A stretch of DNA of 64,000 nt from Dermacentor variabilis (Eukaryota > Arthropoda > Arachnida > Ixodida > Ixodidae), in assembly GCF_050947875.1 (NCBI RefSeq), contig NW_027460390.1, positions 1,240,001-1,304,000 on the forward strand, written 5' to 3'. How positions within the stretch are numbered: position 1 is the stretch's first letter; every line of letters begins with the position of its first letter. Positions 33,536 through 45,787 of the stretch are shown here, in pieces. The notes under the pieces were generated by a model. It saw only the letters and a program-made list of their open reading frames with translations, searched no databases and had not been told where the DNA came from. A program made the translations under genes and the position numbers.

Positions 33536-34121
33536 TGATAGCCGCGTTGCTACTGTCGTACACGCGGAAGATATTTTGGAATAAATGAAAGTGTGAACAA
33601 GAGAAAATAATCGCAGCACCCGTTCTATGTAACAATACACAGCTGAGTATTATCTGCACTCATTCCGTAGACCGTGCATAAGCATGTTGTCGACCCAAAT
33701 TCACACTGCGGTAAATTAATTAGGCTACAGTTAAACATGAATGTGAAGCTGGAAATGCAATAACGTGGCCTTATTCCTTTCGAATTGTTCGCGTTTGAAT
33801 TTATGCTATTAGTACCTAAGAATATAGGCATGGCTGACGCCAAGAATGTATCACGTTGCAGCAGGACACGGAAAAACACAGAAATATGCCGCATCGTGTG
33901 ATCTTTTGCCTTTTTCACTTCACACACACCTATAGCGTACGTGTATATACAACGCAGCGCTATTTATTGACGTAGTGAAAGGGCTAACCGACAATTTGAC
34001 GCTTCCTGAATAGATCAGGCGTATTCAGAGCTAATACCCAAACCTGAAGCTTTACTTACCGGTATTCATTCGGATGCTGAAAATGATCTTTTATATAGAA
34101 AAATGCAGCTAAGGTTTTGCT
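33536..34121. other. Unannotated AT-rich stretch
   Basis: Nothing recognised. Lies upstream of the leucine-rich exon(s). Confidence 0.4.
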
Positions 34122-34360
34122 TTGGGAAATGACGTTGACATTGCGCTTGAAGAAATGATAGTTCTTGATACTCGCACGTCGGTTGTCACAATTATGCGGC
34201 AGTGGAGCGCAGGCTACGAGACATTCTCTGGCACTCGAAACTGTCCCCGAGAAGGACTACGCAGACATCGCTTTGGTTTTCTGCGGCACATTGCACGATT
34301 TCACTCGCATCCGCGTGGTTCTCGCTCTTCATATTAATAACGCCAGTGATAGTTGCTAAA
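34122..34360 (+). other. Possible upstream exon of the leucine-rich gene
   Basis: One frame reads LALETVPEKDYADIALVFCG, then TLHDFTRIRVVLALHINNAS. Its Leu/Val spacing and acidic/basic pattern resemble the exon at 34642-35609, 280 bp downstream. The adjacent frame (GNDVDIALEEMIVLDTRTSV) could be the preceding part after a one-base shift. No strong splice sites were identified at its ends. Low certainty. Confidence 0.3.
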
Positions 34361-34641
34361 CTAACGCCTCACTGCCGTAAAATGCAGCATCTAAGTAGAG
34401 AAGCTGCACATCGTGATGTCACGAGCACCCCGCCGGCTGCCGTCAGTTTCAGTATAAGCGAGCTAGTTTAAAGAAAAAAACTGTATAAATGCCTACTTTC
34501 TGTAAATATGAGGTGAATATTAGGTTAATTTCATACAGTTACTTGGTGTACTTACTCTTCAAAGAGACACAAATCATGCCTTAGCGATGTGCTATGTGAA
34601 CAGCAGAGTGTAGTAACAGCACGACAGGTGTTTGTCCACAG
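34361..34641. other. Probable intron
   Basis: AT-rich stretch ending in an acceptor-like 'tttgtccacag' at 34631-34641, directly before the open leucine-rich exon. Confidence 0.35.
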
Positions 34642-35609
34642 GTCTGCGAGAAGGCACAATGGAGCGGCCGCTTACGAGTGTCCGCTCAGTGCCTGGTCGG
34701 CAGCTGTCCCAGCGCGTGCCGGTCGGTCAACCAGTTCTTCTCCAACCTTCGCTCCGTGCGTAGCGTCTTGGGCCATCACCAGGTGGACCTCGACAAGTCC
34801 TGCACGACCAGCGCAGTCGGTGCGTGCTTCAACCTTGCGCAGCTGACCCTATGGAACAACTTCCTGTGGGTCATAATCATCGAGCTACGCGAAGGACGGC
34901 TGGCCCTGGCTTGCCTGCGCGGACGCGTGGTTCCTTTGGCCTTCGGCAAGCAGCGTAGGCGCTCGTTCATTCTGGTTAACTGGTCGCTGATGGAGCACCA
35001 CTCCATCGAGTTCGTGGAGTTGTGCGAGTCCCGCATGTCGCCAAAGCAGTTCCTGTCACGGGACGGCCTCGAGCTTAGCGAACACCTGAGGCACGCCAGG
35101 CTCTGCTACCACCCGCTGGACTACCCGACGAGGGACCTGATGGACGCGCTCCGCTGCACAGTGACCGCGCTCGACGCGCTGGAGATCGTGGGCGTGAGCA
35201 TTCTGCGCGGGCTGCCAGACAGGTGCGACGTCATGCGCACGCTCGTCTGCCACGAGAACTAGAGCGATGTGCCCGAGGCTCAGGCGTTGATGCGCTGATG
35301 CGCGTGTTACGCGGCAGCGCCAGATCCACGTCCAGGAGCTGTTCCCGAAGGCCGGCTCCTGCTACGTGCTGGCCGACCTCGTGTCCTGCGTCGCAGTCAT
35401 TGAGGAGCTCGTCGTGAGCCCCTGTGCGACATGCACGTAGGGGACGCTGCAAGGTTTCGCGGCGTTCTTCGTACAACTCGCCGGAAGGCGCGCGACACTC
35501 GAGACACTCGAGAAGTACAGCTTTGAAGCGAACGAGTTGGACCTCGGAGACTTCTCCATTGCCCTGAGCGAATTGCTCGGTGGCCTGGCGCATTTGGATG
35601 CTTTTGCAG
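34642..35609 (+). pseudogene. Leucine-rich protein exon with in-frame stop and frameshift
   Basis: Unrecognised family. After an acceptor-like CAG the frame is open from 34643 (CEKAQWSGRLRVSAQCLVGS) for about 205 codons to a TAG at 35260-35262. It includes NQFFSNLRSVRSVLGHHQVD, WVIIIELREGRLALACL and ALDALEIVGVSILRGLPD. Coding-like sequence continues past the stop (SDVPEAQALM), then in another frame QIHVQELFPKAGSCYVLADL and SCVAVIEELVVSP to a TAG at 35436-35438. A further shift gives LQGFAAFFVQLAGRRATLE and EANELDLGDFSIALSELL, ending at the donor-like GCAG|GTCAGC at 35609. High GC and strong codon texture contrast with the AT-rich flanks. The Leu spacing suggests leucine-rich repeats, possibly related to the F-box/LRR family. 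At least two lesions mean pseudogene, or sequence error. Confidence 0.5.
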
Positions 35610-36784
35610 GTCAGCGCGAGATACTCGCGATTTGGAAGGCGTATTAAAAGGTTTTCTTTTGCTACTTTGGCCACTTTTGATGCATGAGGGATGTCGCACA
35701 ATAAACAATGGGACGTACATAGTGACCCAAGTTGCCTATTAGATTAAGCCTTTAAGTTATGTGCCGTCTGCGATCTTTGCAAGCAGACTACCCGTGCCAC
35801 TGGGTATATGCCCGAATCAGATTTGCATGTAAAAGAATTACGCACAATTAATTACTTGCAGTCAATTGACTTTAACCTCGCTAACTGAACCTCAATACGG
35901 CGCGTATTCCCTCTCCTGCCCACTCTCCGCCTTCCTGCTTTGCGAGCTCGAGGAGGCACCGTAGCATCAAGACACCATTCTCGACTCATCCACCCAGGCA
36001 TTCGCTCGCACCTACAGCACACGGGGGGCGACAGGGGTGTTATGGCACTTAGATTTTATGCGGAACGTCACGACGACGCCGACTGCGAACATTCGCCCAG
36101 CGTGTCGATCTAATTGTTATTGCAAGAAAAGAACGCTTTACAGTTACGCTTGACGACGACGCGTGCGGTCAAATGGTTTCGTTTGCACTCGACTCTGCGT
36201 CACCCGCGCTCTTTCGCGTTTCAGCAGTTTCGTTATCGCGTACTGCTGCGCTGGTTTAGCTGGCTTGTGAAACTCGTACAAACTGCAAATAGCAGAGAAC
36301 GAGACCCATCGCAACGACCCTCAAAGACCGTATTTATGATTCGCCGCCTGCTTTCCCTTTCTTTCTCGCCCTCTCTGCTCTGAATCAGTCTTTGCTCGAT
36401 TTCTTGCCACGCTTTTGCGTTTTGAAACAGAAACCGTATTGCCAGCTGTCGCGCGCCACTACTTTGACTCAATGACTGCAATAAAGGGCGGTGTTGGTGT
36501 ATGCAATATTCAGACTCCCCGCTCAGTGGCGGGTGATTTGAATTGAGAAATAGAAGTTGGTAAAAGACGATTGAAGCTTTAGTGGCACAAAAGTATGTCG
36601 AACACAAACACCGGAGGCACACAAAAGCAAAGTTGCCAATAGTGCTGAGAAAGTTTGATTCTGGGAAATCTTTGTGCGTATTAAAAAAAGGAAGTTAGGA
36701 CACTAAGCAAACTAAGAACAAAATCTTGGTGGCGCTTAATTATTTAAAATTATTTGCGCTTAATAAAGGAGATAAATAAAGGAT

Positions 36785-36925
36785 AATATATTTGAAATGA
36801 AAGTGGATGAAAAAGCAACTTGCCGCAGGTGTGGAACGATCACGCAAGCTTCACATTTCGCGTGCGATGCTCTACCAATTGAGCTACCGCGGCGCCGTGT
36901 CCCCATCCACTTTCTTGGGTATTTA
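36785..36925 (-). repeat. tRNA-derived SINE (Ruka-like), first copy
   Basis: On the minus strand 'gcggtagctcaattggtaga' is an A box. It is followed by a pairable anticodon-like stem (tcgca/tgtga, loop cgcgaaa) and a weak B box ('gatcgttccacacctgcgg'). The tail is 'ttcatccactttcat'. tRNA-related SINEs of this kind (Ruka) are known in ticks; assignment to that family is from memory. Confidence 0.7.
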
Positions 36926-37245
36926 TGTTTCCTTGTAGAACTCTGGGAGTGTTAGCCAGCGCCACCACTCACACACCTTGACGGCGGGTGTGGTACATCC
37001 TTTCTGTCGCAGGCGTCACGAGAACGTGATCTTTTTGGGTGAAGGAAACCGGTCAATAAACCCACACATGCTACCTGAAGCCATCAATGTTGCCGGATTC
37101 GACACCCTCGTTACGTAATAAACGAGAAGAAAGGGGGTTAATCGAAGGCCCCATTTCTGTTGGTCATATCACAAGAAGTCAACAAACACTGACACCAAGG
37201 ACAACATAGGGGAAATTATTTGCGCTTAATAAAGGAGATAAAGAA

Positions 37246-37400
37246 ACGATAAATTAATGGAAATGAAAGTGGATGAAAAAGCAACTTGCCGCAGGTGGGG
37301 AACGATCACACAAGCTTCGCATTTCGCGCGCGATGCTCTACTAATTGAGCTACCGGGAAATGCGAAGGTTGTGGGATCGTTCCCCACCTGCGGCAAGTGA
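37246..37400. repeat. tRNA-like SINE fused to its own inverted part (hairpin)
   Basis: The minus-strand SINE head ends at 'ctaattgagctaccggg' and is followed at once by the inverted 'gaaatgcgaaggttgtggga' and 'tcgttccccacctgcggcaa'. That complements 37283-37325, giving about 41-bp arms around a short loop. Confidence 0.75.
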
Positions 37401-37544
37401 TTGATTTCACTGGGCAATCGCTGGACCATTGAAACAAAATCGGTTGAACGTGAGAGGGAAAGCTGAATTGTGCCGACTGTAAATGAAGCATAACCTTGAC
37501 TTAGAGCCAGCACGGCTAGCTTCGAATGTCAACCGTAGTAGTAC

Positions 37545-37680
37545 TTGAGTGTCTATGACGTTGCGCCGCTGAGCTCGAGGTCGCGGGTATATCCTGGCCA
37601 TGGTGGTCATATTCAAATGGGGGCGGAATGGTGAAACGCTCGTCTACAGTGCAGGAATCCCAGGTGGGCATGCATCATCT
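37545..37680 (+). repeat. tRNA-derived SINE (copy 2)
   Basis: Counterpart of 612-750 with the B box degraded ('gcgggtatatcctgg'). Confidence 0.6.
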
Positions 37681-37797
37681 AGAGTAGCCTGCTACGCCAT
37701 GCCTTCCAATAATATAATCAATTTTGCGAGTAAAACCGCAGAATTTTCTTTTAATGTGACTCGCATTCTTCACTGTCTTGGGACATTTTGAGCCTGC

Positions 37798-38056
<259 letters not shown>

Positions 38057-38164
38057 ACTACGACACAGCTGAGTGAGTGAATGAGTGAAGAAACTTTATT
38101 GCAGGTCCGGCGAGGACGCGAACTCGTCGCGCACCCAAGTTGTCTACCAGCTTGGGACACCAGG

Positions 38165-39440
38165 AATTTGCTCGTAGTCGGGAGGCTGTCGTGGCCATTT
38201 CATCGTCGTCATTCCAGCTTCGTCATCTGACTCTAGTCATGCTTCCCTCGTCACGTCGTCTTCGCCGACAAAGTGGTCAAGCTTGCCTAATAGCTTCGAC
38301 CACAACGCGTTTTTGGTCGTGATGCTGCCAGGATGGTTGCTTCTTCGCCTTTTCAGCTTTGTCATCCGACTGTCGTCATGCCATCAGCGCGACGCTGTTG
38401 TAACACTGTCTTCATATCTTCGTTGTGATATCGTCATCGAGATGCCGCCGTGGCCGTTCCGTCATCATTTCTCCAGCTTCGCCATCCGACTTCCGTCATG
38501 CCTTCGTCTTCACGCTATCGCCCTAACGCCATCGTTGCCATACAGTTGTCGTCATGGAATCGTCACGCCATCGTCGTCATGCGGCCATCGTCATCCCATT
38601 GTCTCCACACTGTCGTCTTGCCAAGGTGTCAATTGAGTGGTCGTCACTCTTTCGTTTTTATAACGTCGTCGTGATGTCGTCGTGGTCGTTCAGTCCTAGT
38701 TATTCTAACTTCGTCATGCTACTGTGGTTGTGCTGTCTTCCTTAGACCCTCGCAATTGCTGTCATACAGATATCGTCACGCCGTCGTCTTACCATCGTAA
38801 TCACTTCAAATATGTTATCCCAGTATCGTCGTGCCGTAGTCGTTATACCGCCTTCCTCATCATATTGTCCTTATACCTTTGTCATGCCATCGTCATCATT
38901 GAGTCGCCGTCATACAGCTGTCTGCATACATTTGGTGCCATACCGTCGTCGTGCCGTCGCGGTCGTTCTATAGTCATCCTCTTAACTTCGTCATCCACCT
39001 GTCGTCATGCTGGCGGCGGCATGCCATCATCGTCGCACAGTCGTCGTCATCCGGTTGTCATCACATTGTCGTCTTGATAATGCCAAGCGAGTTATTTTAT
39101 TGTAATTATGCAGCCTTCCCTTAATCGCGATCATGCCGCCGTTCCCATGCCATTGTCGTCATTGTGTCGCCTTCAGACCGTCGCTGTCGTGCATCCGTTG
39201 TCCCACCGTCGTCGTAAGGTCGTCACGCGGTCGTGCTCGTGCCATCGCCGTCATTCCAGCTTCTTTATCCGGTTGTAGTTATAGTATCGTCATCATTTCA
39301 CCATTGTCATCTCATTGTCTTCATGATCTCGACGTCATACTGCCTTTGTTGTTCCATCGACGTTTATATATCCTTGTTCCTTCCATCGCCGTCACAGCGC
39401 CGTCGTCATGGAGTAATTGTCGTGCCACCATTCTCGTTGG
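38165..39440 (+). repeat. Degenerate minisatellite field, plus orientation (copy 2)
   Basis: Counterpart of 1105-2265. It differs by blocks inserted or lost inside the repeat, for example an extra block around 38440-38690. Confidence 0.75.
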
Positions 39441-41084
39441 CAACTTTGCCAAGCAAGTGGCATAGAAAAGTTTGCCTATAGTGGATGCAGGCCGTGTCGC
39501 TTAAAGCAGAAGTAATTCAAGTATTTCACGACAACTGCAAATTAGAAATAAACAGTATTCAGCAATATGAATTGCCACAACATCACTTGAATGATAACTG
39601 CATTACCGTCGACAACCATCTTCACATAGGTTCCGCCATAACTTTTTCAAACGTATGCAAACTCGAGGGCTTCGGTACTAAAGGTAGAGTTAATCACATT
39701 TGCCTTTTGTCGGGCATAGTGTCCAAGTTTCCTGGTTCCCGTTTTTGTCAATTGCATCTTACTCGCCGTTCTCAACTCTTTTGGGAGGGTTCGAACATTC
39801 AGATTCCCTGTCTTGTGAGCGATGCTGCAACATCCTAAACAGAACCGGTTCAGAGCACGCGGGAACCTTTAGCAACCACTGCTGATACTTTTCCGGCACT
39901 AGATGTTAGTCAAGTGAGTAATGTCAGCCTTGGCTGTGTGCAAAGAAAGGGTACGTACTTGAATTTATTACTGCCGTCGATGGGATACATGACTGCTGTT
40001 AATGTTCGTGTCGTTCACCGAGGCTCAACAACAGCGAGGTAGCTGTTGTGAACGGTGACGCCACGCACTATTCGTGAGACACACCAATCCTGATGTGTTT
40101 CAAATGAGGACGCATCATCTTGCATGAGGTCACTGTCTTCCTATTTGGTAGAATACTTTGATACAGTTTAACTTCTATTGAAAGTTATAAATTTTAACTT
40201 AAATGTTAATCAGTATAGAAAAAGCGACCGAAAAACATAAATCAAAATGAGCGCTTGAATGGGCCAAGGTCGAACAGGTTGTTCTGTTATAGGTGCCTCT
40301 TGCGGTTGTTTGAAAACAAGTGGAAGTGGTAGGACTGAAGCCCAGTGAGATGTCTACGACTTCTTCAAGGTCATTTTGCATGTTCTTTAGCTTGTTTGTA
40401 GGATCAGCAACCGCTTTTTCATTGTCCCCCTTTGAGGGCCCAGGGGTTGAAGCTCAGACCAGCACAACGAGAAGCATATCTTGCGCTCCTCTACTTTTGC
40501 AAAATGGCACACCCCGCATTTGCTTAGTTCTGATATTTCCCCTCACATTACCTCGTTACACGGTGGGGATGCTTTACGATGCAGCTCCATTAGTTTTCGC
40601 TTTACAAGGGAAATATGTTTCAAGCTAGGAAATATGCTCGGAGCTTGCTTCGCAAATGAAAGGCCGGATGTAGTAATTGTGGCTGTGGAGCATGCGATTT
40701 CTTGAGCGAACACCAACATAGGGTAAATTGCACATACGCTACTAGTGCATATGCGGTACTAGTGCTGGCATTTCTATGTTGGGAAGTGCTCCTATGCTGC
40801 AAGACTGACCGTAGCATTAGATATTTTAGCCACACTTTTAGATGAAGTTGGATTTTGTGTAGAGTATTGGATTAAAAAAGATACAGTAGAACCTATATCG
40901 CCATGACATTCGACGGTAATTGAATTAGCATTCAGGCAATGCAGCGACGAACCGGATTTCTCAAGTCAGGTTTATTTGAAATCGTTTGTGGTCATTCTGA
41001 CACTTGCATAGCTTCAGTTACATGTGGTGCCCACTCTAGGTTGTATCGACCCACTTTGCTTTTGGCACTCGCTTGCGAAGGTCG
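39441..41084. other. Spacer between opposed minisatellite fields (copy 2)
   Basis: Counterpart of 2266-3879 with scattered substitutions and small indels. No gene recognised. Confidence 0.45.
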
Positions 41085-42310
41085 CGTATGAGCATGCTAG
41101 GACGTAGGCACGACGATGGAGCGTCGAAGGTGGTGTGCCGACGACAGCATGACGACAATGACATGACGATTCCGAAATGATAATGACAGTATAAGGACGA
41201 TTGCCGGAAAACAAAGGTATAACGACGACGGCAAGACGACAAAAGGATGACCAAGCTACACTGACGATAATGACATGACCACGACGGCACGGCGACGACA
41301 GTATGACAACAGATGCATATAACAGCGACTGTCTGAAGACGACGCAGTGACGAAGATGGCATGACAACAGCGACATATCAGGATTGAATGACGGCAGCAT
41401 GATTATCATAAAATGACAAACAAGGAACGTAATCGGACCGACACAGCCGGTATGACTACAACGCCATAACGACAACGGGATGACGTTTTGAAGTGACAAG
41501 GATGCTAAAACGACAGCATCACGACGACGCCATGGCGACATTGGCATGCCAACAGCTTTGTGACGACGGCTGCATGACAACGAATGTATAACAACGAATG
41601 CTATACCGCGACTGTATGATGACGACGCAGTGTTGTTGGGATGCAAATAATGGCATGAGGACAATGGTATAGGTTCGAATGCGCGATGACGACTACGTCA
41701 CGAAGACTGTATGACCATAAGTATGTGAAGGCGATGGAGGGACGATGACAGCATGGCAAAACTAGAATGACGACTATCACATGACCACGAGAGCCCCGCG
41801 GCAGTATGACAACGAATGTAAGACAACTGTAGATGGAGCGATAATGACGGCATGACGAGAGTCGGATTACAATCCTGCAATGATGACAATACAAGAATCA
41901 TGACGACATCCCTACCAGGAGCACATTCCTAGTAGCCGGTGGTATTAGACGATTCGCGTAACTGGGTCAGTGTACAGGGCGTGACGACGACTGCATGACG
42001 AGAGTCGCAAGGCGAAGCTTTAATGGCGACGCTGAAATGACCACGACGGCCTCACGACGATGTTATGACAACAAATCTATGACGTCTATGTAAGGATGAT
42101 GGCGTGACGACGACGGCATGACAAACCTGGAACGACGACAACGCAACGACCACAACGGCACCAAGGCCGCGAGCACGTACCTAGTGGCACAAGTTGTCAG
42201 ATTACTCGGGCCACTGTATCGGCGTAAAAGGCATGACGATGACTGCAGGACGAGAGTTACATGATAATGCTTTAATAGCGACGATGGAGTGACTGAAGCG
42301 GCATAACGGC
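41085..42310 (-). repeat. Degenerate minisatellite field, minus orientation (copy 2)
   Basis: Counterpart of 3880-5130, with internal block losses relative to it (for example near 41240 and 41505). Confidence 0.75.
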
Positions 42311-42517
42311 TACGCTACGAGCACATACTTTGTGGCCGTAGCTTAGATTGGACGGCACCGTCTTCAGGCAGTCGCTGTCATGGATCCGTTGACATACTGT
42401 CGTCGCCATGCTGTTGCAGTCGCGTAACTTGGGCCACTGGATCGGCGTAAGAGGCTAGACAGATATATAGACATATAAGCTCAAAACGCGCGAAGAAGAC
42501 AAAGAATGCTAACCGCA

Positions 42518-44057
42518 TTAAAATACAGTTTTCCTGAAATACGAGATCGCGTTACTTGCTTTGAGAATGAACAGCACTCCCACCATGTCACAAGTGAGTG
42601 AATATTTAATTTGAGGGTATTGAGTGAAAGAACGAGCATTTTTCTTTTTGAATGTCGGCGAGTGTTCAGTCCTCGTACACGTTGACAACGAGATACTTGA
42701 ATGTATATCTAATGACTGGAAGCGGAGTTTGCAGTGTGCACAACACTTTTCTCCTCCAAGATACGAAAAAGAAAGCTTCCCCTCTTTCATCCGCGAGCAC
42801 TGCTCCTCCAAATAGCGCATGTAGTTCATGGAAACATCCGTGTTAAAAGCGAGGAACTCCCTGAGGTTCCACACCACACGTGTCATAGCTTAGTCTGCGG
42901 CCCGCGACGTGCAATGTGCACGAAGCACGAACCAAGAATGGCGCTTGGTAGATTTGTCCAGAACGTCTACCACCGTGATCAACTGGCTTGCGGTCTCCGC
43001 TGTCTCAGAGAACACGTCCAACTGGGCGCGAACAAGCCTCGGCAGCACGATGAGCATCCTAAGCAGCGTGTCTCGCCCGCAAACGGCGTATACTGCGACA
43101 CTTTCTTGGTCCTTGCAGTCGTGCACCAAGTTGAGGACATACTGGCTGAGCGTTCTGGCACTGATGGTGACGTGAGGAAGCTTCTTTCTGGATTTTCGCA
43201 GGAGATGTTTGGTGTTCTTCCATGTGGAGCTGTTGAACATCAAAGTGTTCGTCGAATTCTCTCGGCGTTCTGAACAGGGAGTCGAACCGCCAGGTTCCGC
43301 ACTCCCCATCCACTGAAAGGATCCGGAGCTTGAGGAAAGACTGAAGTACCGGTGCCACCGTCACGTCGTTCTCGTTCCAAACGCTGCCGATCTGGAGTAG
43401 CTTCAGGTTTGGACGTGCCTTAGACACGTACAGCAATCCGCCTGTGAATATACGAGTTACTGAGAGGCATGCCAGATGCTGCAATGATTCTATGCACCCC
43501 CATGTGCTTCTATGGCGTACCCGATCCGAGTTGATATCCAGTCGTTCAAGCAAAGGACAGCTGGCGTATAGCTGGCGAAGAATGCCGTCCTCGATGTGGA
43601 CTTCTCGCGAAGTCAAGAATGCTTTCAGGCATTTTAAGCTCTGGAGAAGGCGTACGTCATCTGGCAGCAGCGTATCACTTCCACGCAACGCCACGGCGGT
43701 AACTGATTCGCAGATTCGCAGAATGATTGGCATGCTGCGATGTGAGGGCCCTCGGCAAGGTATCACCAGCTCTTTCACCAGTTTGAAGTGCGTCGAGCAA
43801 GGAGCGATGTCTTCTACGCAGATAATTCCGGAGACATTAAGCTTGCGGATCAGGGTGGCTCTGTTTAGGCCCGCGTCCACCGGATGCTCTCTTTCCATGT
43901 ACCGCAGGTTGATACGCACCGCTGTCCAGAGGCAAGGGTCGAAAGCTAACCTCTTCCATCGCTCGTACACCTGGGTTATTGCCGCGAGCCAGAGTTGCGG
44001 GAGGTAAGCGAATATCTTGAGGACGAGTTCAACTGGGAGGTCGTCAAAGTGCAACAT
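42518..44057 (-). pseudogene. F-box/LRR-type protein gene, copy 2, with extra nonsense codon
   Basis: Paralog of 5505-6876. It starts at 44057 with the same F-box (LPVELVLKIFAYLPQLWL) and Leu-rich body. The frame change is at the same site (minus strand 'gaacactttgatg', about 43262). In the first frame the stop present in copy 1 has become CAG, so that frame runs on to 43059 with non-conserved sequence. The second frame carries TFNSSTWKNTKHLL-type sequence but meets a TAA at 42890-42892 where copy 1 has TAC-Asp (EYDMTRVV). Homology resumes after it (MTRVVWNLREFLAF) and then shifts frame at KLSF. Copy 2 is thus more damaged at the 3' end than copy 1. Confidence 0.75.
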
Positions 44058-44460
44058 CTTCTTCTTCTTCTTGCTTCAAAATTCTGGCACGTACCCACGA
44101 GGAGGAGATTGGCCAAGGCACTCAATGGAAACATAACGTCAACTTCTCGCTTCCTGTTAACTTATTGATCTGTACTATCCATATTTAATTAGTAGTGAAT
44201 ATAAAATGTTTTGCTGTTCCCGTTTCTCGAATAGTCATGCCAGTTTTGCCGAAGATGCTATATTACGAAAATAACGCGATTCAGTGTTAACAATGGGGAA
44301 AATGTGCTTAACATGAGAGTCTCCCAGTCGCAATGATGTACTCATGCACAACCTGACACACTTCCTTTCGGGCTCGACCAGGGGTACTTGCCCCAAAAGA
44401 TTACATGTTAATCACCGAGAGAGCAAGGCCCATACGCGATAGGGGCTGCTATAAGTAGGT
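44058..44460. other. 5' flank of F-box gene (copy 2)
   Basis: Counterpart of 6877-7278; nothing recognised beyond the GAA/CTT triplet run before the ATG. Confidence 0.4.
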
Positions 44461-45065
44461 CTTCCTTTCGGAATTATATTTGCGGAAAAAAAGGAGGAAA
44501 TGGTACAGTTATTCTATATCACCACATGATGCACAAAGGTTCGATGCTGCGAACCCACACCTACTCATAAACAGATTTAGTTAAGATATTCGACATCGCA
44601 ATAGTGTGATGGAAACTTCGCATTGCCGAGAGGGTCAAGACCGCACGTTCCAGGGGAACGCTAAATGTTCGTAATCCGGTGCAGCAACGAGGGGGCTCAT
44701 TTTTTCTACCTAGGACTTGTTGTCGCCACGGCAACCTTGTTACCGTTAGCAGATTAAGGTCTGGTATAAAGAAACTCACTGCCTACAAGCGCTGCCTTTG
44801 CCAAGCTGTCTGTAATCTCAATGAGTGCTAGTCCACGCTGTCCAGTTATCCACAAAAACCGGATTGTGAAGCGATCGGTGCAAAGGTGAATTATTTGTGC
44901 TTTCCATCGACTTAAGAACTGAACAGTCTCCGAGCAATATTGTGCGGCACACTTTTCGGAATTTTGTATACGGCCAAGCATATGGCCATGAATTCGGCCA
45001 CATAAAATTGGAGTGTAATCGGGAAGACGGATAGCAAAGCTTCATGACAGTGTTTGAGAGCAAAT
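44461..45065 (-). pseudogene. LINE C-terminus: RNase H and zinc-knuckle-like remnant (fuller in copy 2)
   Basis: On the minus strand, from 45063: frames jointly give AEFMAICLAVYKI, then (44900-44780) HLCTDRFTIRFLWITGQRGL and ALIEITDSLAKAALVG, an RNase H end of the 'W..GH.G...NE.AD.LAK' type. Next comes a tail with FIPDLNLLTVTRLPWR and AVLTLSAMRSFHH, typical of LINE ORF2 C-termini. 'CASCGDIE'-like coding is just visible in a shifted frame. Copy 1 keeps only the first part (7279-7400). Multiple frameshifts; dead. Confidence 0.55.
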
Positions 45066-45787
45066 GCCTATCGCTGATTTCTCACCTTTTTATTAGGCGT
45101 CCGTGGACACTGCATTATATAAGCGAAAATCTTCCAAATACTAATTCCAAAGTTCGACTAGCGTTTGCTTGTCGATGAAATTAGCATTCCTTGGAAAGCC
45201 TAACATGGCCGCGCTAATTCAACGTTCCTCTTCTACTTTTTTTTGACCCCTACGCTTTCGTTTTATGCAATATTTTTAGGAGAGCGATATCTGGGTGTTC
45301 TTATTCCTGTATGAGGAAATAAACTATGAATTGTCACTGGTGTGCCAGAGCATGTCTACTTTCACTACCTCCGGAGTTTTCCGGGGGAGGGGGCTCAGCT
45401 CACTCCGGGCGATGCGGAAGCCACCCCCCTCGTCCCCCCCCCGCGCATGCACACACATACACATACACCTAAAGTGCCATAGCGAGAGCTTTGTCACCCA
45501 CATCATTTCAGGCTTCTTTTGCCTTTCCTCGACCTTTTTACTTGAAATTTTACTGGGGCTAATAGCTCACTCGTAATTGTTGGCGCGGACGTGCAAGGCT
45601 TTTAATTCATACTTTCGCTTTATTTCTGCAAATCCGAACAATAGAAAGACTCGCGCATTAGAAGATCTAACGGCGGCTGCCTCATCCGTATTTTCTCACT
45701 TCAACATTGTTTTATGTTTCCACACAAGATATACATACACAATATATATGAATATACACACAGGACAAAAAGCTTATTATATATTTG
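45066..45787. other. Unannotated stretch between LINE fragments (copy 2)
   Basis: Counterpart of 7401-8147; nothing recognised. Confidence 0.4.

Larger units (their letters stand above)
35911..37428. mobile_element. 1.5-kb segment present only in copy 2, with tRNA-like SINEs
   Basis: The copies agree up to 'cggcgcgtattcc' (about 510 and 35910) and resume at 'ttgaacgtgagag' (about 528 and 37445). Between them copy 2 has a GC-rich part (35911-36110) containing 'cggaacgtcacgacgacgcc', anonymous sequence, and two partial copies, about 465 bp apart, of a tRNA-like repeat. Either an insertion in copy 2 or a deletion in copy 1; no clean target duplication was found. Confidence 0.7.

Noticed and set aside
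36785..37400. Genuine tRNA genes
   Set aside because: A box and anticodon-like stem are present, but U33 is missing, the B box is degraded, and the sequence has a SINE tail and repeats nearby.
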